From NCBI GenBank assembly GCA_008694505.1, contig VZDJ01000011.1:1260007-1324006 (forward strand): a DNA stretch of 64,000 nt. Direction: 5' to 3'. Both the position numbers and the translations under genes were made by a program. The DNA comes from Cyanoderma ruficeps. Its lineage: Eukaryota > Chordata > Aves > Passeriformes > Timaliidae. The notes beneath the pieces are model-generated. The model ran no database searches. It was not told the DNA's origin and saw only the letters and a program-made list of their open reading frames with translations. Within the stretch, counting starts at the first letter, position 1. Each line of letters begins with the position of its first letter. Of this stretch, positions 1-12,180 are shown piece by piece.

Positions 1-2083
1 TAATTTTGTTATAGCAGTATATGAAATAAATCGTTTTAATTACATTGTTTTAGATCTAGAAATATCAATCTAAATTATTTAATGTATTAATAAAATCTCT
101 TGACATTCTAGTGTGGTAGATAGGCTCTGGTTTTGCCCAAAGGAGTCAGAAGCAAAATGAAAAAGAGAAAGAGCATGTCAACTCACTTGGGAACAACAAA
201 AAGTTTAGTCTGTCAATAAAAGGCAGTAAACATGTCTGGAAAAGTGCTTAAAAATAAGACACAATGGAGAATTGAAAGGAAAAGGAAATGGGAAAATTCA
301 AATATTATATTCAAAGAAATTTATACTGCCTATGGGAAATTCATCTGTATAAATACAAATGAAGATTTCTAGGTTTGGGTTGGGTCTTAAGAATTTTCTC
401 TCATTATTTCAATTGAAATACAATGAGTTGCATGCTATTATTTCTTGTCATAACCTTCATTTTTGATTTTTAAATAGCTCTGATTGCAATCTTTTTTGGG
501 CCAATGTCAACTTTATATTAAGAGACTCTGTAGACTAGGAGAAATCAAGTAGTATATGTATTTTTTTAATATGGCATAAATAAATTTGTCTCACTAAAGT
601 CTTTCCTTTGACTTCTTTGAACTGGACTTAACTCCCACACTACTCAAACTCATTAATTGCTTTGTTGGTTTTCCTGAAAGAGTTAACCTTATAGTATGGA
701 TGGTATGTTGGTATGAATAGGCAGACTATTGAAGGAAATATGAAGAAAAGTCCTCTATCATGCACCTTAGATTTTATTCACCAGTCAATTAATATTGCAA
801 GTTATTCTAATAAATTTCTAAGTGCCGACAGGTAGGCATGGGGGTTTTTTGTTTGTTTTTGGTTTTTTTTTAAACCTATTAAAAACCTGTAAAGAAACAA
901 ACAAACAGAAAATAAATTTGAAAGAACTAAATTTGAGTAACTATTTCCTGTTTGGATTTCTCATTTGGTCTTATGCATTTAAACCCCACGTAGGGCTTTT
1001 ATTTCCATAAAGAGAAGTGTAATTTAAAATACTTAGGTGAAATCAATGTGTTCCTCTGTGAAATCTGACAGGTCGACATCCTTTCAGAGCAACACCTGAA
1101 AGAAAAATTGATTTCCATAGGATGCCTCAAATGGCACCAGATGTTTGAATATGTGCAACTGAATTCCTTCCAGAGTTTTCAATTGTGACTGTGAAGTGTT
1201 AAAACTTATGACCCAGGATGGTGCCTAAAAACTCATATGACTTTTTAATGATTTCATTATTCTTCTGGATTTTAAAATTTTATTCTTTCTGTGTCAAGAG
1301 AGGAAATTCTGAATATATAAATTTTTCTTGTTGTTTAGTAGTGCACTATTGAGTCAGAAGTCTGTTCTTGAGTCTTTCAAAAATCAATAATGTAGTTCTG
1401 AGACATATGTCTCAGATCACTTGCTCTTACCAGCCTTCATCTGAATTTTTACTGTCTAGTTAGAATATTTACTAGACTATTAGAAGTGACATGCTATGAT
1501 GGAAAGTTGTTTTTCAAATCTTTTTGTCTTGCAAAACTTTGCAAGAGTAATAGAAGAAGTCATTTGGAAGGAGCATATGTAAAATCTACGAAGGCAAGTA
1601 AGGTCAGCCTCAGCTAGAAGGGTTGTTTTTGTCAAATTATATTCAAAAAATAAAATAGTAATAATAGTANATAATAGTAATAAAATAATGAAATCTGTTT
1701 CTAGTCAGGGTTTCCATTGACCTGTAGAAGCTGGCTAGTGGTGAGCATAGTTTCAGTGTTAGTGTAAGGCTGAACCAAAATCAGTAAATCCCACTGAAGG
1801 TCAGTATTAACATAATCTCAATTATGAACTAAATTTCTAAGACAAGACCAGCTTGTTTTTCACAGTAGGCAGAGACAGAGATGCAGGCAATTTATGTAAT
1901 TAATTTAATTAATATGGTTATGAAATTGTTGTAAAGTGCTCACACTAACCCTAGGGATGCACTGCTAGAAGTATTCTCATTTTGCCTTCAGTGCAGTTGA
2001 TAGAAATTTTACTGTGGATTGCAGGAGATAAACTGCATGAGGCTGTAGAAATAAATTACAACAAATAACGACTATAATCAATG
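1..2083. other. Unique AT-rich non-coding DNA
   Basis: No gene, RNA or recognisable transposon is visible. Open frames are short and lack coding character. A TAA/TAG-rich microsatellite-like run near 1650-1690 contains a single unresolved base at 1670. Confidence 0.6.
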
Positions 2084-2089
2084 CTTACA

Positions 2090-2744
2090 TGTGGTGGTGT
2101 GGTTTTACATTTGGTTTCTTATGAGTTTTGTAATGATCTAAAATGGCTTCTCCTGTACCTTGTTCCTTGTTCACTGTACCCCAGTTCTATATTTAGCCCC
2201 AAGTTGATACAAGTTATGGACTTCTCCCTCTGCCTGCCCTAGTTACAGCCCCTGATTGGTTCATTTTTCCCGCCTTGGCTACTTGTCAGTTAAATGTTAA
2301 AAAACCTCCCCTCCCTGTCAGTCACCCCTAGACCTATCCCCTAGGTCTAGAATCTTCGAGGAAAAACTGTAACTGACTGGCTGGGTTGTATCCTTTCCCC
2401 TCCTACCCTTTTGTTACTGGTTTGCCTTGGTGCCTGTCATGTCAGCAGCCACTCCCCAGTCTTACCCTACTGGTCATGTTCCTACCCACCCCAAGACCAT
2501 CCTTCTGTATAAAACCCCCTCTCACTCTGCAGACAGGGTCTCTCTGAGGCACCGGTCTTGGGGTGGGAGGTTCCCTGCTTGGTCCTCAATAAACCCAAGT
2601 TCTGACTGAAGCCTTGGAGAGTCCCATCTCTTTCCTTCACCATAGCGATGTGGCAGGGCGGTTCGGCTGCCAAGGACCCGCACATCAAGGTCCTGTGGGG
2701 GCGTGTCGGGGCTAGCCTGGCGTTGAGGGACACGCACCGCCGCA
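2090..2744 (+). mobile_element. Solo LTR, ERVK-like family A, copy 1
   Basis: This is a 655-bp long terminal repeat of an endogenous retrovirus. It begins TGTGGTGG and ends CGCA. It is flanked by an exact 6-bp target duplication, cttaca, at 2084-2089 and 2745-2750. A TATA box (tataaaa, 2508-2514) is followed by an AATAAA signal at 2588-2593, giving a plus-strand U3-R-U5 order. The R-region word tctctctgaggcaccggt is shared with the LTR at 23524 and, slightly changed, with the one at 38831. No gag, pol or env sequence adjoins it, so it is a solo LTR left by LTR-LTR recombination. The 6-bp duplication points to a class II (ERVK-like) integrase; this is inference from duplication length. Short frames on both strands at 2427-2745 are by-products of its GC content. 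Confidence 0.9.
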
Positions 2745-2750
2745 CTTACA

Positions 2751-5700
2751 CCTTCAAAAAATCTGAAACCATTTTGTTAATGCTGAAGTAGAGCAAATTT
2801 GTTATCACAATTAGTGAGAGTGGATGATTACATTAAAAGGAGTCCTGTAGACTACATGAAGCAGAAAGAGATACACTAAACCAATAAGCTTAAGTAAGCT
2901 TAATTCTTTGATTTTTTGTTCCTAGGTGGTTTTAAACCACATGAGATGTGAATCCGACAAGAAAGTGTTTTGTTATTTTCAAAGTTTTTCTTAATTGCTC
3001 TCTCTTCTCATCAAAATTGCTATGATTTTAACTACTTAGGCACTTAAATTTATGTTTTAATTTCTGACATCAGAATTTGAAACCTTGTTCAAAAATTCTT
3101 GCAGGACTTTTTGAAATGAGAATTAGCATCTAAAGGTTTTCATACCATTTTAACAAAAATAAAATATTGCATAAATAATCTTCTATTCCAAAAACAGAAA
3201 AAAAAATATAAAACAGAGATAGAATAGGAAAGGAGTTAACTTTTTTTACTTTTTTTTTAAAGTAAAAATGGAATGGGAAGATATAAAGGACTTTTATGAT
3301 TCCATAATGGCCAAGATGTGTTACACTTTTGCACATAAATCAAAGAGTTGAAAGTTGCAAAAGCTTTAATACCGAAGAGAGCTGCTCAAGGCCAGGAAAA
3401 TGTCAACCTTTCTTTAAAGGTTCAACAATATACTTATGCTTCTCATCTCCCATGCAGGCATTATACTAGTCATTCAAATCCCTGGGATGTCTAGGGTACT
3501 GACTCTCGTACAGCATCAAAAATACTGGATCAACTGTGAATAAATGTAACAAAAAAAAGAAAGAGAAAAAAGAGCTAGAGAAAAAAATGATTTGAGTCTG
3601 TACTTGGATGAGTGTCATGTAGGTTTCTTCGCTGTCACAAGGATACCCCCCGCTGAATATTAACATATGTGTTAGTAAACATATTAAAATATGTGCTCAC
3701 TTTAGGTGGAATGACCCAGCTTAAGCAAAAGTCTGTGGTCAAAGATCAATGCGGCTTTACTTATAACCTCAACCAAATATTTCTAAATATTTAAAAATAC
3801 TGTGGAATGAAACCTTGACCTTGTTATGAACCGAAACTTGCAAATGAAGAAATAATCAAGAACACAGCTAAAATCTCTCATTAGTCAAAATAAACCTCAC
3901 TTTATTTCAATGTTCATGTTTCTATCAAATTTTGCTAGACTTTTATTGTCATAGGATGGAACTTAAGATCATGGTAATTTTTCGTAATCTAAAATCTGCC
4001 TGCAAATTGACAATCAGGTCAGAATAAATTTTCTTCATTTGTTTAAAATGAAATAGCTCTGCCATTTGTTTTAGATTAAACAGAGGAAAATTTTACAGGG
4101 AGAAACCCATTCTTATGGGTTTAAAGCAGATGTTAGAAAAAAATATTAGAGCTAAATTTCTTGTCATTTGAAATTTCCTTCAGAAGAAGTTCTTTTTGAT
4201 TATGCTGTATGGATTTCATAGGCTTATCCACACTTCCCTGCCATCTAAGTTTTTCACTGTCTTCCAGAGAAACATGTGTAGCTTATACTCAGGTTCCACA
4301 GATTCTTTAGGATGTTCAAAGCAATAATCTTAAAAAAATTATAAATTTTGAAAACGGACATATACAAAGAAACCTGCCCCTCATAATTTTATAATCTGCT
4401 GTATGTTTTTAGGAAACATAATGGTTAGCGGCTAATAAATGTGCTTCACTTTTTTGTTGCTTGATCAAACTTGATGCATGGCAGAAGTCAGGCAGGAAAA
4501 AAATATTTCAAGTTGCCCATGCTTCAAAGTCGCCATATGTAGGAAAATCAAAACGACAAGATGAATTATAACCTAGTTATTTTTCATATTTGATCTAAAG
4601 ACCACTGGAGTAAACTGTTTTCAGTTTACAATGAAAGTGTAAAACACTTATAGTCACCTGTCACTAGACTCTCAGCAAAATCTTGTTAAACTAAGTTTTC
4701 AAATTATTTTCAGTTAACATACAAATGAAATTTTATTTTCTTACGAGCTTCAATTACCTTCATGATGAAGTATCTTGCAATAAACCTGACAAAAGATTTT
4801 TAAAATTATTTACCTAGTTTTCGCCTCAATAAATAAATAAATAAATAATTTAATGTGCCTAAATGATCTTTAAAGAAACAGGTCAATTTTTTGGCTATCT
4901 CAAATAATAATCTTGAGTGATCTCACAAAACACTGTCTTTCTGATCTCCAGATATACTTTCATGTTTTGTGTCCATTCCAATGGAAAATGATGAATTTTT
5001 GTAAATTGTTTTTGTTTGTGATCAATGTATGTCAAAGCAAGTAATATTACAGACAGTAAAGGAATCAAGGCACTCAAAATTGTTTCTCTCCCTGAAGGTT
5101 ACATTTTTGTCATGTAGAAAAAAAATCTTAAATTGTTTCTGAAACACAATTACCAATCTTGTACTTAATTTGAAGGTCAATAAGAAGTATTCTTGGTTTG
5201 TAAGCAATGGTTCAGTCTTTTGAGGATGTCGTTCAGTGATCTAATTGTCACTGAATACCAAATAGATCTTACATTTCTTGCTATCATCCCAAACCCTTCC
5301 AGTTTAGGCAAGTGGCCATGAATACTTCTGGAAAAAAGAACTTATTAACAGCAAAATGGGACCTTAAAAAAAGACATCTTTCCTTCTTACAACCAAGAGA
5401 GAAAAAGAATTAGCACAGCCAACACTGGTGCCTGATTAATGATTTTTGATTTACAGGCAGTTCAGTTTGAGCAAGCAAGTTGAGTGGCAAAGAAGACTGT
5501 TTGTACAGCAGCTGCTGTGGAAACACATTTCTCTTCCCTTTTCTTGCACTAGGTCATGGCACACTGGGATTGCTTGTATAATAAAAGGTGACACACATTC
5601 CTTGTTAAAACTATTCCATATACTGTCAAACAATAAAGATTATAGAAGAATGTCTAGACCACTATTGTGTGAGAATTCTGCCATGGACTATATTGCACTA

Positions 5701-6519
5701 ATATTTGGGGATATATGCATGCATATATTCATATGTGGGCATGTAAAGAGGGCAAAAGATACACTGATATGCAAGCTGAAACAATATGTCAAAAAAGGGA
5801 TTTCTTACACTCTTCAACTCTAATTAAATCAGTGTAGTATCTCCTAGAACACAGAGCATTTTGTTCTGCCTTATAAAGAAAATTAGCTATCTACGTGTAC
5901 ATTGAGTTATATAAGTGACCTGAAACAATAACATCCTAAATTATTGTGAAATAAAAATCAACAGTTGTCAAGATTACCTTTATTTTAATGGAAAAGACAT
6001 ATAATTTCATTAGGTGGTAATCAAAATCCAGACTCATTTGTTGTAAATTGATGACTAAACTCATTTGTTATCGGTATGTGTGCTGGAAGGGATCTAGTAC
6101 ACTTAATGCATGTGTGACACTTTAAGGTTACTATTTCCCGCTTATTTTTCTACCAGAAAAATCCTTCAGAAAACAGGGCTATTCCTTCAAAAGAAACTAT
6201 TCATTTATAATGCTTTTATTATCTCAGTTAATTGAAGAAAAATTAAAGCTATAAAACTGGAGTTCCTAAACAGACTGTTTAAAACAAAGTCTAGCAAGAA
6301 AAGAGATTATAGGTTCCAGTATTTTTTGATTCAAAAATAATTTACACAGTGGTTTAGCAGCTGACCTATAGCCCAAGCAAAGATCATAGAAGACTGATTC
6401 AAACCTTACTTAATCCAGAAAACAAGCTGTCTTGCCTGACTTGAAACTCAGTATAGAAATAGTAGCAAGGACCTTTACAACTCAAATGAAGCTTCAGTGA
6501 GAGAATTTTAGAATTATGA
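2751..6519. other. Unique AT-rich non-coding DNA
   Basis: No gene or transposon is recognised. It contains a short AAAT microsatellite (4828-4848) and an 8-bp stem with a TTTT loop at 4610-4629. The 125-codon frame at 5446-5823 has no recognisable domain and is treated as chance. Confidence 0.55.
4828..4848. repeat. (AAAT)n microsatellite
   Basis: About five tandem AAAT units in AT-rich unique DNA. Confidence 0.85.
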
Positions 6520-6660
6520 CAGAATAGAGTCATAGAATATTTTGATTTGGAAGGGACTTTTCAAATCTATCTAATCCAGCAATCTCTGCTATGAGGAGTG
6601 ACATCTTCAAATAGATCAGGTTGCTCAAAACCATGTTCTGCCCCTTAAACAGTAACTTAG
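6520..6660 (-). mobile_element. CR1 LINE 3' end fragment, old
   Basis: On the minus strand this reads as the last part of a CR1 element. The plus strand shows the degraded terminal repeat (gtcatagaat), then ttggaagggac, and then a diverged form of the segment that in CR1 precedes the 3' end (about 6570-6640). It is heavily mutated and 5' truncated, with no open reverse-transcriptase frame. CR1 is the dominant bird LINE and is typically truncated at its 5' end. Confidence 0.7.
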
Positions 6661-9600
6661 CAGAGTACCTGAAAACTTTCGCAGTTTCTTAAACTGAATT
6701 CATTTGTTAGTATACATGCAGGTTAATTTTTTGTCTTTTGCTTGATAAGAATTAGCACACTGAATAAATCCTGCCATTTAGACTTGTATAGATTCTGACT
6801 CTTGTACAGGTTCTGTACATTAATACTCTCTTTACTAGTTGAACATACATGACGCTGTTGTACGCTACAATGACACAGACACCAACTTCAGAAGGCTGAA
6901 AATGATTCTTGTTTTTGGGATGCATCTCCCTTTTATACTATTCTACACAGACCAATTTGATTGGTGAAATAAAGACAAACTTATTCAATTACTTTGGTTA
7001 GAGTAGAGGGACATCATGAAGTCCCTTCTAGGAAAAGGAATGAAAACAAAGTACAGTTTACAAAAACACTTCTCCTGTTCACAGAAAATTCCCTGGGAAA
7101 AGAATTTCAGAAAACCAAAACATCTCAGGCATGAAACCAGGGGTACACATACACACTCTTTCAGCTCTGAAGAGGTAGTCCATGATGTTTTATCATCGGC
7201 TGTGTAAAGATTGAAAGTTGTATCACTGTAGTGTCTAACAACCTGCCTGCAGAGCTGAAAAAGGCTGGCACATGTGTGGGTTGCTCACTCTTCTGTTTTT
7301 TTATTCCGGTTGCTGTGAGAAAGGACAACATGAGCTTCCAGCTCCCTAAGCTGGGGGGGTGCAGAGGCTCAGGATCTTTCCCCAGGACTTTCATACTTTA
7401 TTGCCTTGAAACTCTGTCTACACCATTGCTTGGAACACTGTCTCCTAGAAAAAATATTTTGTGCTGGGGGTCCTCCATTCACCTATGCATTCTCCAGGTT
7501 TACATCACTCTGGTTAGGTGGCAGACACTGAATAAATTAATGTGGAAACAATATTTCATCCATACCATTAGAGCAGAAGATTTTCCAGTCATTAGATGTC
7601 ACTGCAGCAGCAGCTCTACAGTCTCTCCCATTTTAAAAGTCATGACTAACTCTGACCCAGAGATCCAAATATTTCCCAAAGTCTGAAATATTGATTTTTG
7701 CAACCTCACTGTCAACTCTTTTTCCTAAAGGAAACTGCACCCCATAATTTTGAAAGACTGGTGTGTCTGATCTTCCTGTAGAGAGGCGTAATTTGATCAG
7801 TCATCCCAGAAAAATGTTCATTAGTTCAACACTAATGCTTTTACACATTCAAGGTGCAAACAGAGGTGATAAGGTATCTGTGGGGGTAAAAAGATTTTCA
7901 GGAAACTTCTATGATGCACACAGCTTTGTGTATGTCTAACATGACAATAACACCTTGTACTTTTCATAGTGAAAAAAAAAATGCCTACATTTGAAGAAAA
8001 TATTCACCAATTATTTTGAAGTAAGTGATGTCACAAAATACACTAGATGACAATAAGAAGAAAGTTCTTGGATGACAGAACATAGACTTAATATAGATTA
8101 AGAAAAAGATTTTTAGAAAATTAGATATCCAACAACATCAGACTCTCAATTCCACCTGATAGAAATTCAACAGCCTCCTACAAATGGAAGTTTCTTCCAC
8201 CCCCCAAAAAATACTATTGGTTTGGGACTGCTACACTAACCTCTCTCACAAGCACTTTTACTAGGTTTTCATTCTTTAGACATTTAGGGGTTTTTTGAGG
8301 TGGAGGAGTAAATATGGAGTAAATTATACTGCTGTTTCCATCCTTTGTTAAGGGAACCTACAAGTTTTGAGATCTGACAGGTAGCTTTTTAAAAATTGCA
8401 GCCAAAACTGTTGTACAATAAACAGCTTAATCAGATGGGCTTAATAAAGACATGAGATGGCTGGAGCTGCATTTTAGTGAGAGTCTGTTCCATGCTTTTT
8501 CACCTCTTCATCTCTGATTGGCTCATCTACTGTAAGGTATATTTTGCTAAAGAAAAGAAATCCTCTCCGTAACAGTGTACCTTTGTGCTTTGCAATGCAT
8601 GCACACACAAGAGAGCATGCCCACACTCAGACAAAAGAGTAAGAAGGAGAAACTCTGCCCTACTTCAGCTGCAATGAAATACTAGCTGAAATAATTGTCA
8701 CTGAAACTGAAAATCTGCTAAGAATTTTGTCAAAAAAAGAGTGTAATTGTGAGCTGGAGAAAAACAACTGACCATGAGAATTAAAGATGACAAAATCTTA
8801 ACACATAAATGAAGCAATTTGTTTTAGGTGTTGAAAAGTGCTTTCTTCTGAATATTTTCACTTTGACGTGGCAAATTTATCAGGGAGTCAGAATTGAAGT
8901 GTTTATTATTTCTTGATTTTACATTACTAAGCAATGCTTTTATTATAAGGCTCGGTGAACAGAAATAAAACAGTATTGATTGAAGTTCTCTTTTCACATA
9001 AAGGGACACACTAAAAGGAAGTGAAAGAGATGGATAGTGAATTTAAACTAGTTCAAATGTCACTATTGTCCCATTGCAGACATGGCAAAAATATGGACAT
9101 GGTGTATACTGGTTTTCTTCCAGACTGAGAAATCTTCACAACAGCAAGTTAAAAATCAAATTCAACCCTAAACCCATAGTGCACAAACCTGCCGAGAGCT
9201 TTACCATGCTATTTGGTATTACAATGGTGACACATTGGATAGTATTTCTTCCCTTCACCTTTCCACATTCTGACCCTTGCTGTCCATCACAAAATAAAAC
9301 TATGTTGACAGAAGTTTGACGTGGAAGCAAAGCATTCAGAAGTTTAGAAATTCCAAATTTAATGCTTTCAGGAGCACATGCGGCTTCTGATGTGCAAGAT
9401 AATTGTATGATCACATCCTACCTCTACGGGGGCCATCTTCCATCGATAGATTTATTTCCCAAAGGGGCAAGTATGTTTGTATATTTTAACAGCTGTGTAT
9501 CATCTGGTACTGTCACCAACTACCAGTGATGGTGGTAGGTGTGTTCTTTTCTTCGCTCCAAAGGAAATTCATCAGGGACAAGTCTGTATGGCTCTTGAAT

Positions 9601-9926
9601 AGGTCTAGATATATAGGTTTAATCATAATTTTTCCTAGGGGATCAAACAGCTCTCATGAAGGAACCTCAGAGTCAAATTATTTGAATGTCCAGGGAAAGC
9701 TTGAATGGACCGTATGACTCCAGACTAAGTGTCATATCTTTTGAGCTCTTCATGATATTAATAACAATAACACAGCTTTGCTCTTTATATAATTCTGCCA
9801 TGCTGTTGCAGCAAAAGAAACCAGAAACAGGCAGTTTTCCCTTCATCCAAAGTACACCAAATGCTGTGTTTTCTACAGATACTGGAAATGTTTCTTTCTC
9901 CTTCAAGACACCAGTGAAAGTGTGCT
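6661..9926. other. Unique non-coding DNA
   Basis: No recognisable gene or repeat. The 151-codon frame at 7231-7686 is the longest outside CR1 and LTRs. It lacks any recognisable domain, has ordinary regional composition, and shows no splice or promoter context I can defend, so it is not called as a gene. Confidence 0.5.
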
Positions 9927-10020
9927 ATACATATATATATATATATACACACACACATATATACACACACACACACATATATTTGTGTATTTATGTGCAT
10001 ATTTGTGTATATGTATATGG
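9927..10020. repeat. Compound (TA)n(CA)n / TG-rich microsatellite
   Basis: A run of TA repeats passes into CA repeats, again TA and CA (to about 9982), then imperfect TGTAT-type units up to 10020. Alternating purine-pyrimidine tracts of this kind mutate quickly and can adopt non-B forms. Confidence 0.9.
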
Positions 10021-11511
10021 TAAGAAATTTCTTTTCATACAAACTGAAATTTTGGGGGTAGCTAATGTGTCTAAGAAAGAAAATACAGTTGTTCTTTTCT
10101 TGTAGTTTAAGTCCTAGAATAATCATAAGAAATATAACATGACTATGAAAAAGAAAAAAGTTCAAAGAAAAAACTTACTCTGTAACTGTAATTTGTTTAC
10201 TTGGAGTTTTTTATGCTTTTTAAAATTAATTTTAAGGAAGAAATATTAGCTTGATCAGAAGATACTGTGGGAGACTATAATTTCTGCCAGATTAATTAGA
10301 TTTCATGTTTTCTTAATATTGTATTTTTCTTGTAACCTTTTAATCACCAGAAATTTGCAACTGCACAAGTTGCATTTCTACTGGAAGATATCTTGGAATG
10401 GTACCAGATGTAAATGGTGAACATAGAAGGAAATCATAAAACTGTTAAATGTGTCAGATGAACACAGAAAATTTTATCATTCAACTGAAACCTAAATTTT
10501 ATTCCATCTTGTAGTTGTCTTTGAAAACGAAGTAACAATGGACAGCGGTTAGAATACTGTTAACCATATTTAAAAATAGAATTTAATACATGCTATAACA
10601 GTCTGTTTGCCCAGAGAAAAAATGTGCACTTCACACAAGCTTTTACACTTCACAGCTTTAGCGATCTATTCCTTGTTTTCAGCATTGTGGGGGGAAACAC
10701 AAGGTCTGAAATAGGTATGCATTGGGGACAACAACAATTTTTCAGCATTTGTAGCACATTGCATTGCTTTTTGCTATGTGAAGAAGTCTTGAGGTGAACA
10801 ACTTACTCTGCCCATAAAGTCCATGAGGGTTCTGGGGCCATAGAACTGACCTCAAAAAAGTAAATATGCCAATCAGGTCAAAAACAATGAGAAGCCCTGA
10901 AGAAAACAGATACGCTCAACTCTGCTTCTCTCAAAAACCTAGGCAACCAACCCTAATTCAAGACAGCATTTCCACTCATATCATTTTAACACCTGTGGTG
11001 ATCCATACGTGCTCTATTTCTTTTCCACAGAAATCAACAGTAGCAAAGGTAGCAGTAGAAGTTCACTTTGTAGCAAAAACCCAGTTACAAAAGAGAGTGA
11101 TTATTGTCTGGTATTGTCTCTACTCCCTTGAAGCCGTGGAACTCAGTGAGTGTTTAATACATAGAATAAAAATGATCCCCCTAAGAGGGGAAGATATCCA
11201 GTAAATAAAGGATATGGTAGAAAATATAAAAGTATTTCTTCTAAGAGAATTGACATTTTCTTTGAAAAACATTCCATGAAAAATTTTGAAATCTAAAATT
11301 TTTCTTAAAATACAGTAGCAATAGCTAATTTTCTTGAGCACTGAAGACCGCTGATTTGTACTAAGTCATTATACAGCCTAGCAATTCTAATATGTCTACT
11401 ACTGACTCAGAAGAAACAAGTTGATCAACTCCATCTGTAATTACATTTGGGAAAAGGGATTATGCAGACAAATATACTCAGCTGTTTTGTTCCCATGTAT
11501 TTGACATGAGA
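10021..11511. other. Unique AT-rich non-coding DNA
   Basis: No supported feature. A 112-codon frame at 10866-11204 has no recognisable domain and is treated as chance. Confidence 0.5.
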
Positions 11512-12180
11512 TTAATCACTGTGATAGTGTAGGGTTAATCACTGTGATAGTATAGGGTTAAAATGATGGCAGCAAGGCCTGACAACAGAACGTTGGCTTT
11601 ACTGCAACTGGGATGTTATTTTCATGCTATTGTTTTAACCAAATCAGGTATAACTTTGCCTAGGTAATGGGGAGAGGGAGGATGAGTGTGATTCTTAGAT
11701 AAACATGTAGGCTCTGGAAACAAAGTTAGATATTCTTTACTAGGTCAGGTGAATCTGTACCTGCATGATCATCAATATGATAAATGACATCACTGTTAAT
11801 TGCAACATTTGTTTGATAACTGAATATGATTATTATCTTAAACAAGAATCATGAGAATCGATGGTTACAGAATGCATGCTTGGGTAAAATCAATGGAACA
11901 ATGGAGGTTTAATGATTAACTTGTATAATTATGCAATGAAAAGAGTATAAAACCCGTCTATTTTGAATCCATGTTGGAGTCGGATTTGGGTCCTGAATCC
12001 CTGATTCCCAGAGCTCTTTAATAAAGCACCTGCATATAATCATTCCGTGATTATGTGTTTTCCATGCTAACAACTGGATCAATCTTTCCCATGCTTTTAC
12101 AGTATTGATGAATTCTGATCCTTTTCTAAATCTTGAAAAACCTAGTCCCAACATCTGGGTCCTTAAGAACACAAAATGAA
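11512..12180 (+). mobile_element. Probable LTR of an ERV, edges uncertain
   Basis: The block reads like an LTR. It has a TATA-like gagtataaaaccc near 11945, followed about 75 bp later by an AATAAAGC polyadenylation signal near 12020 in plus orientation. At its left edge is an exact-length 23-bp tandem duplication (11512-11534 and 11535-11557, one mismatch). A word resembling a retroviral leader (cccaacatctgggtcc) occurs near 12147, so some interior sequence may remain. No target-site duplication could be found. The ends given are therefore approximate, and the call rests on promoter/polyA spacing alone. Confidence 0.5.

Noticed and set aside
4610..4629. 8-bp stem with TTTT loop
   Set aside because: Short AT-rich stem expected by chance at this scale.
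5446..5823. 125-codon open frame
   Set aside because: No domain, overlapping open frame on the opposite strand, AT-rich surroundings.
7231..7686. 151-codon open frame
   Set aside because: No recognisable domain, ordinary regional composition, no supporting context; in 64 kb a frame this long can arise by chance.
9927..10020. Array-like TA/CA repeat considered as CRISPR-like or satellite
   Set aside because: Units are dinucleotides without spacers; a plain microsatellite.
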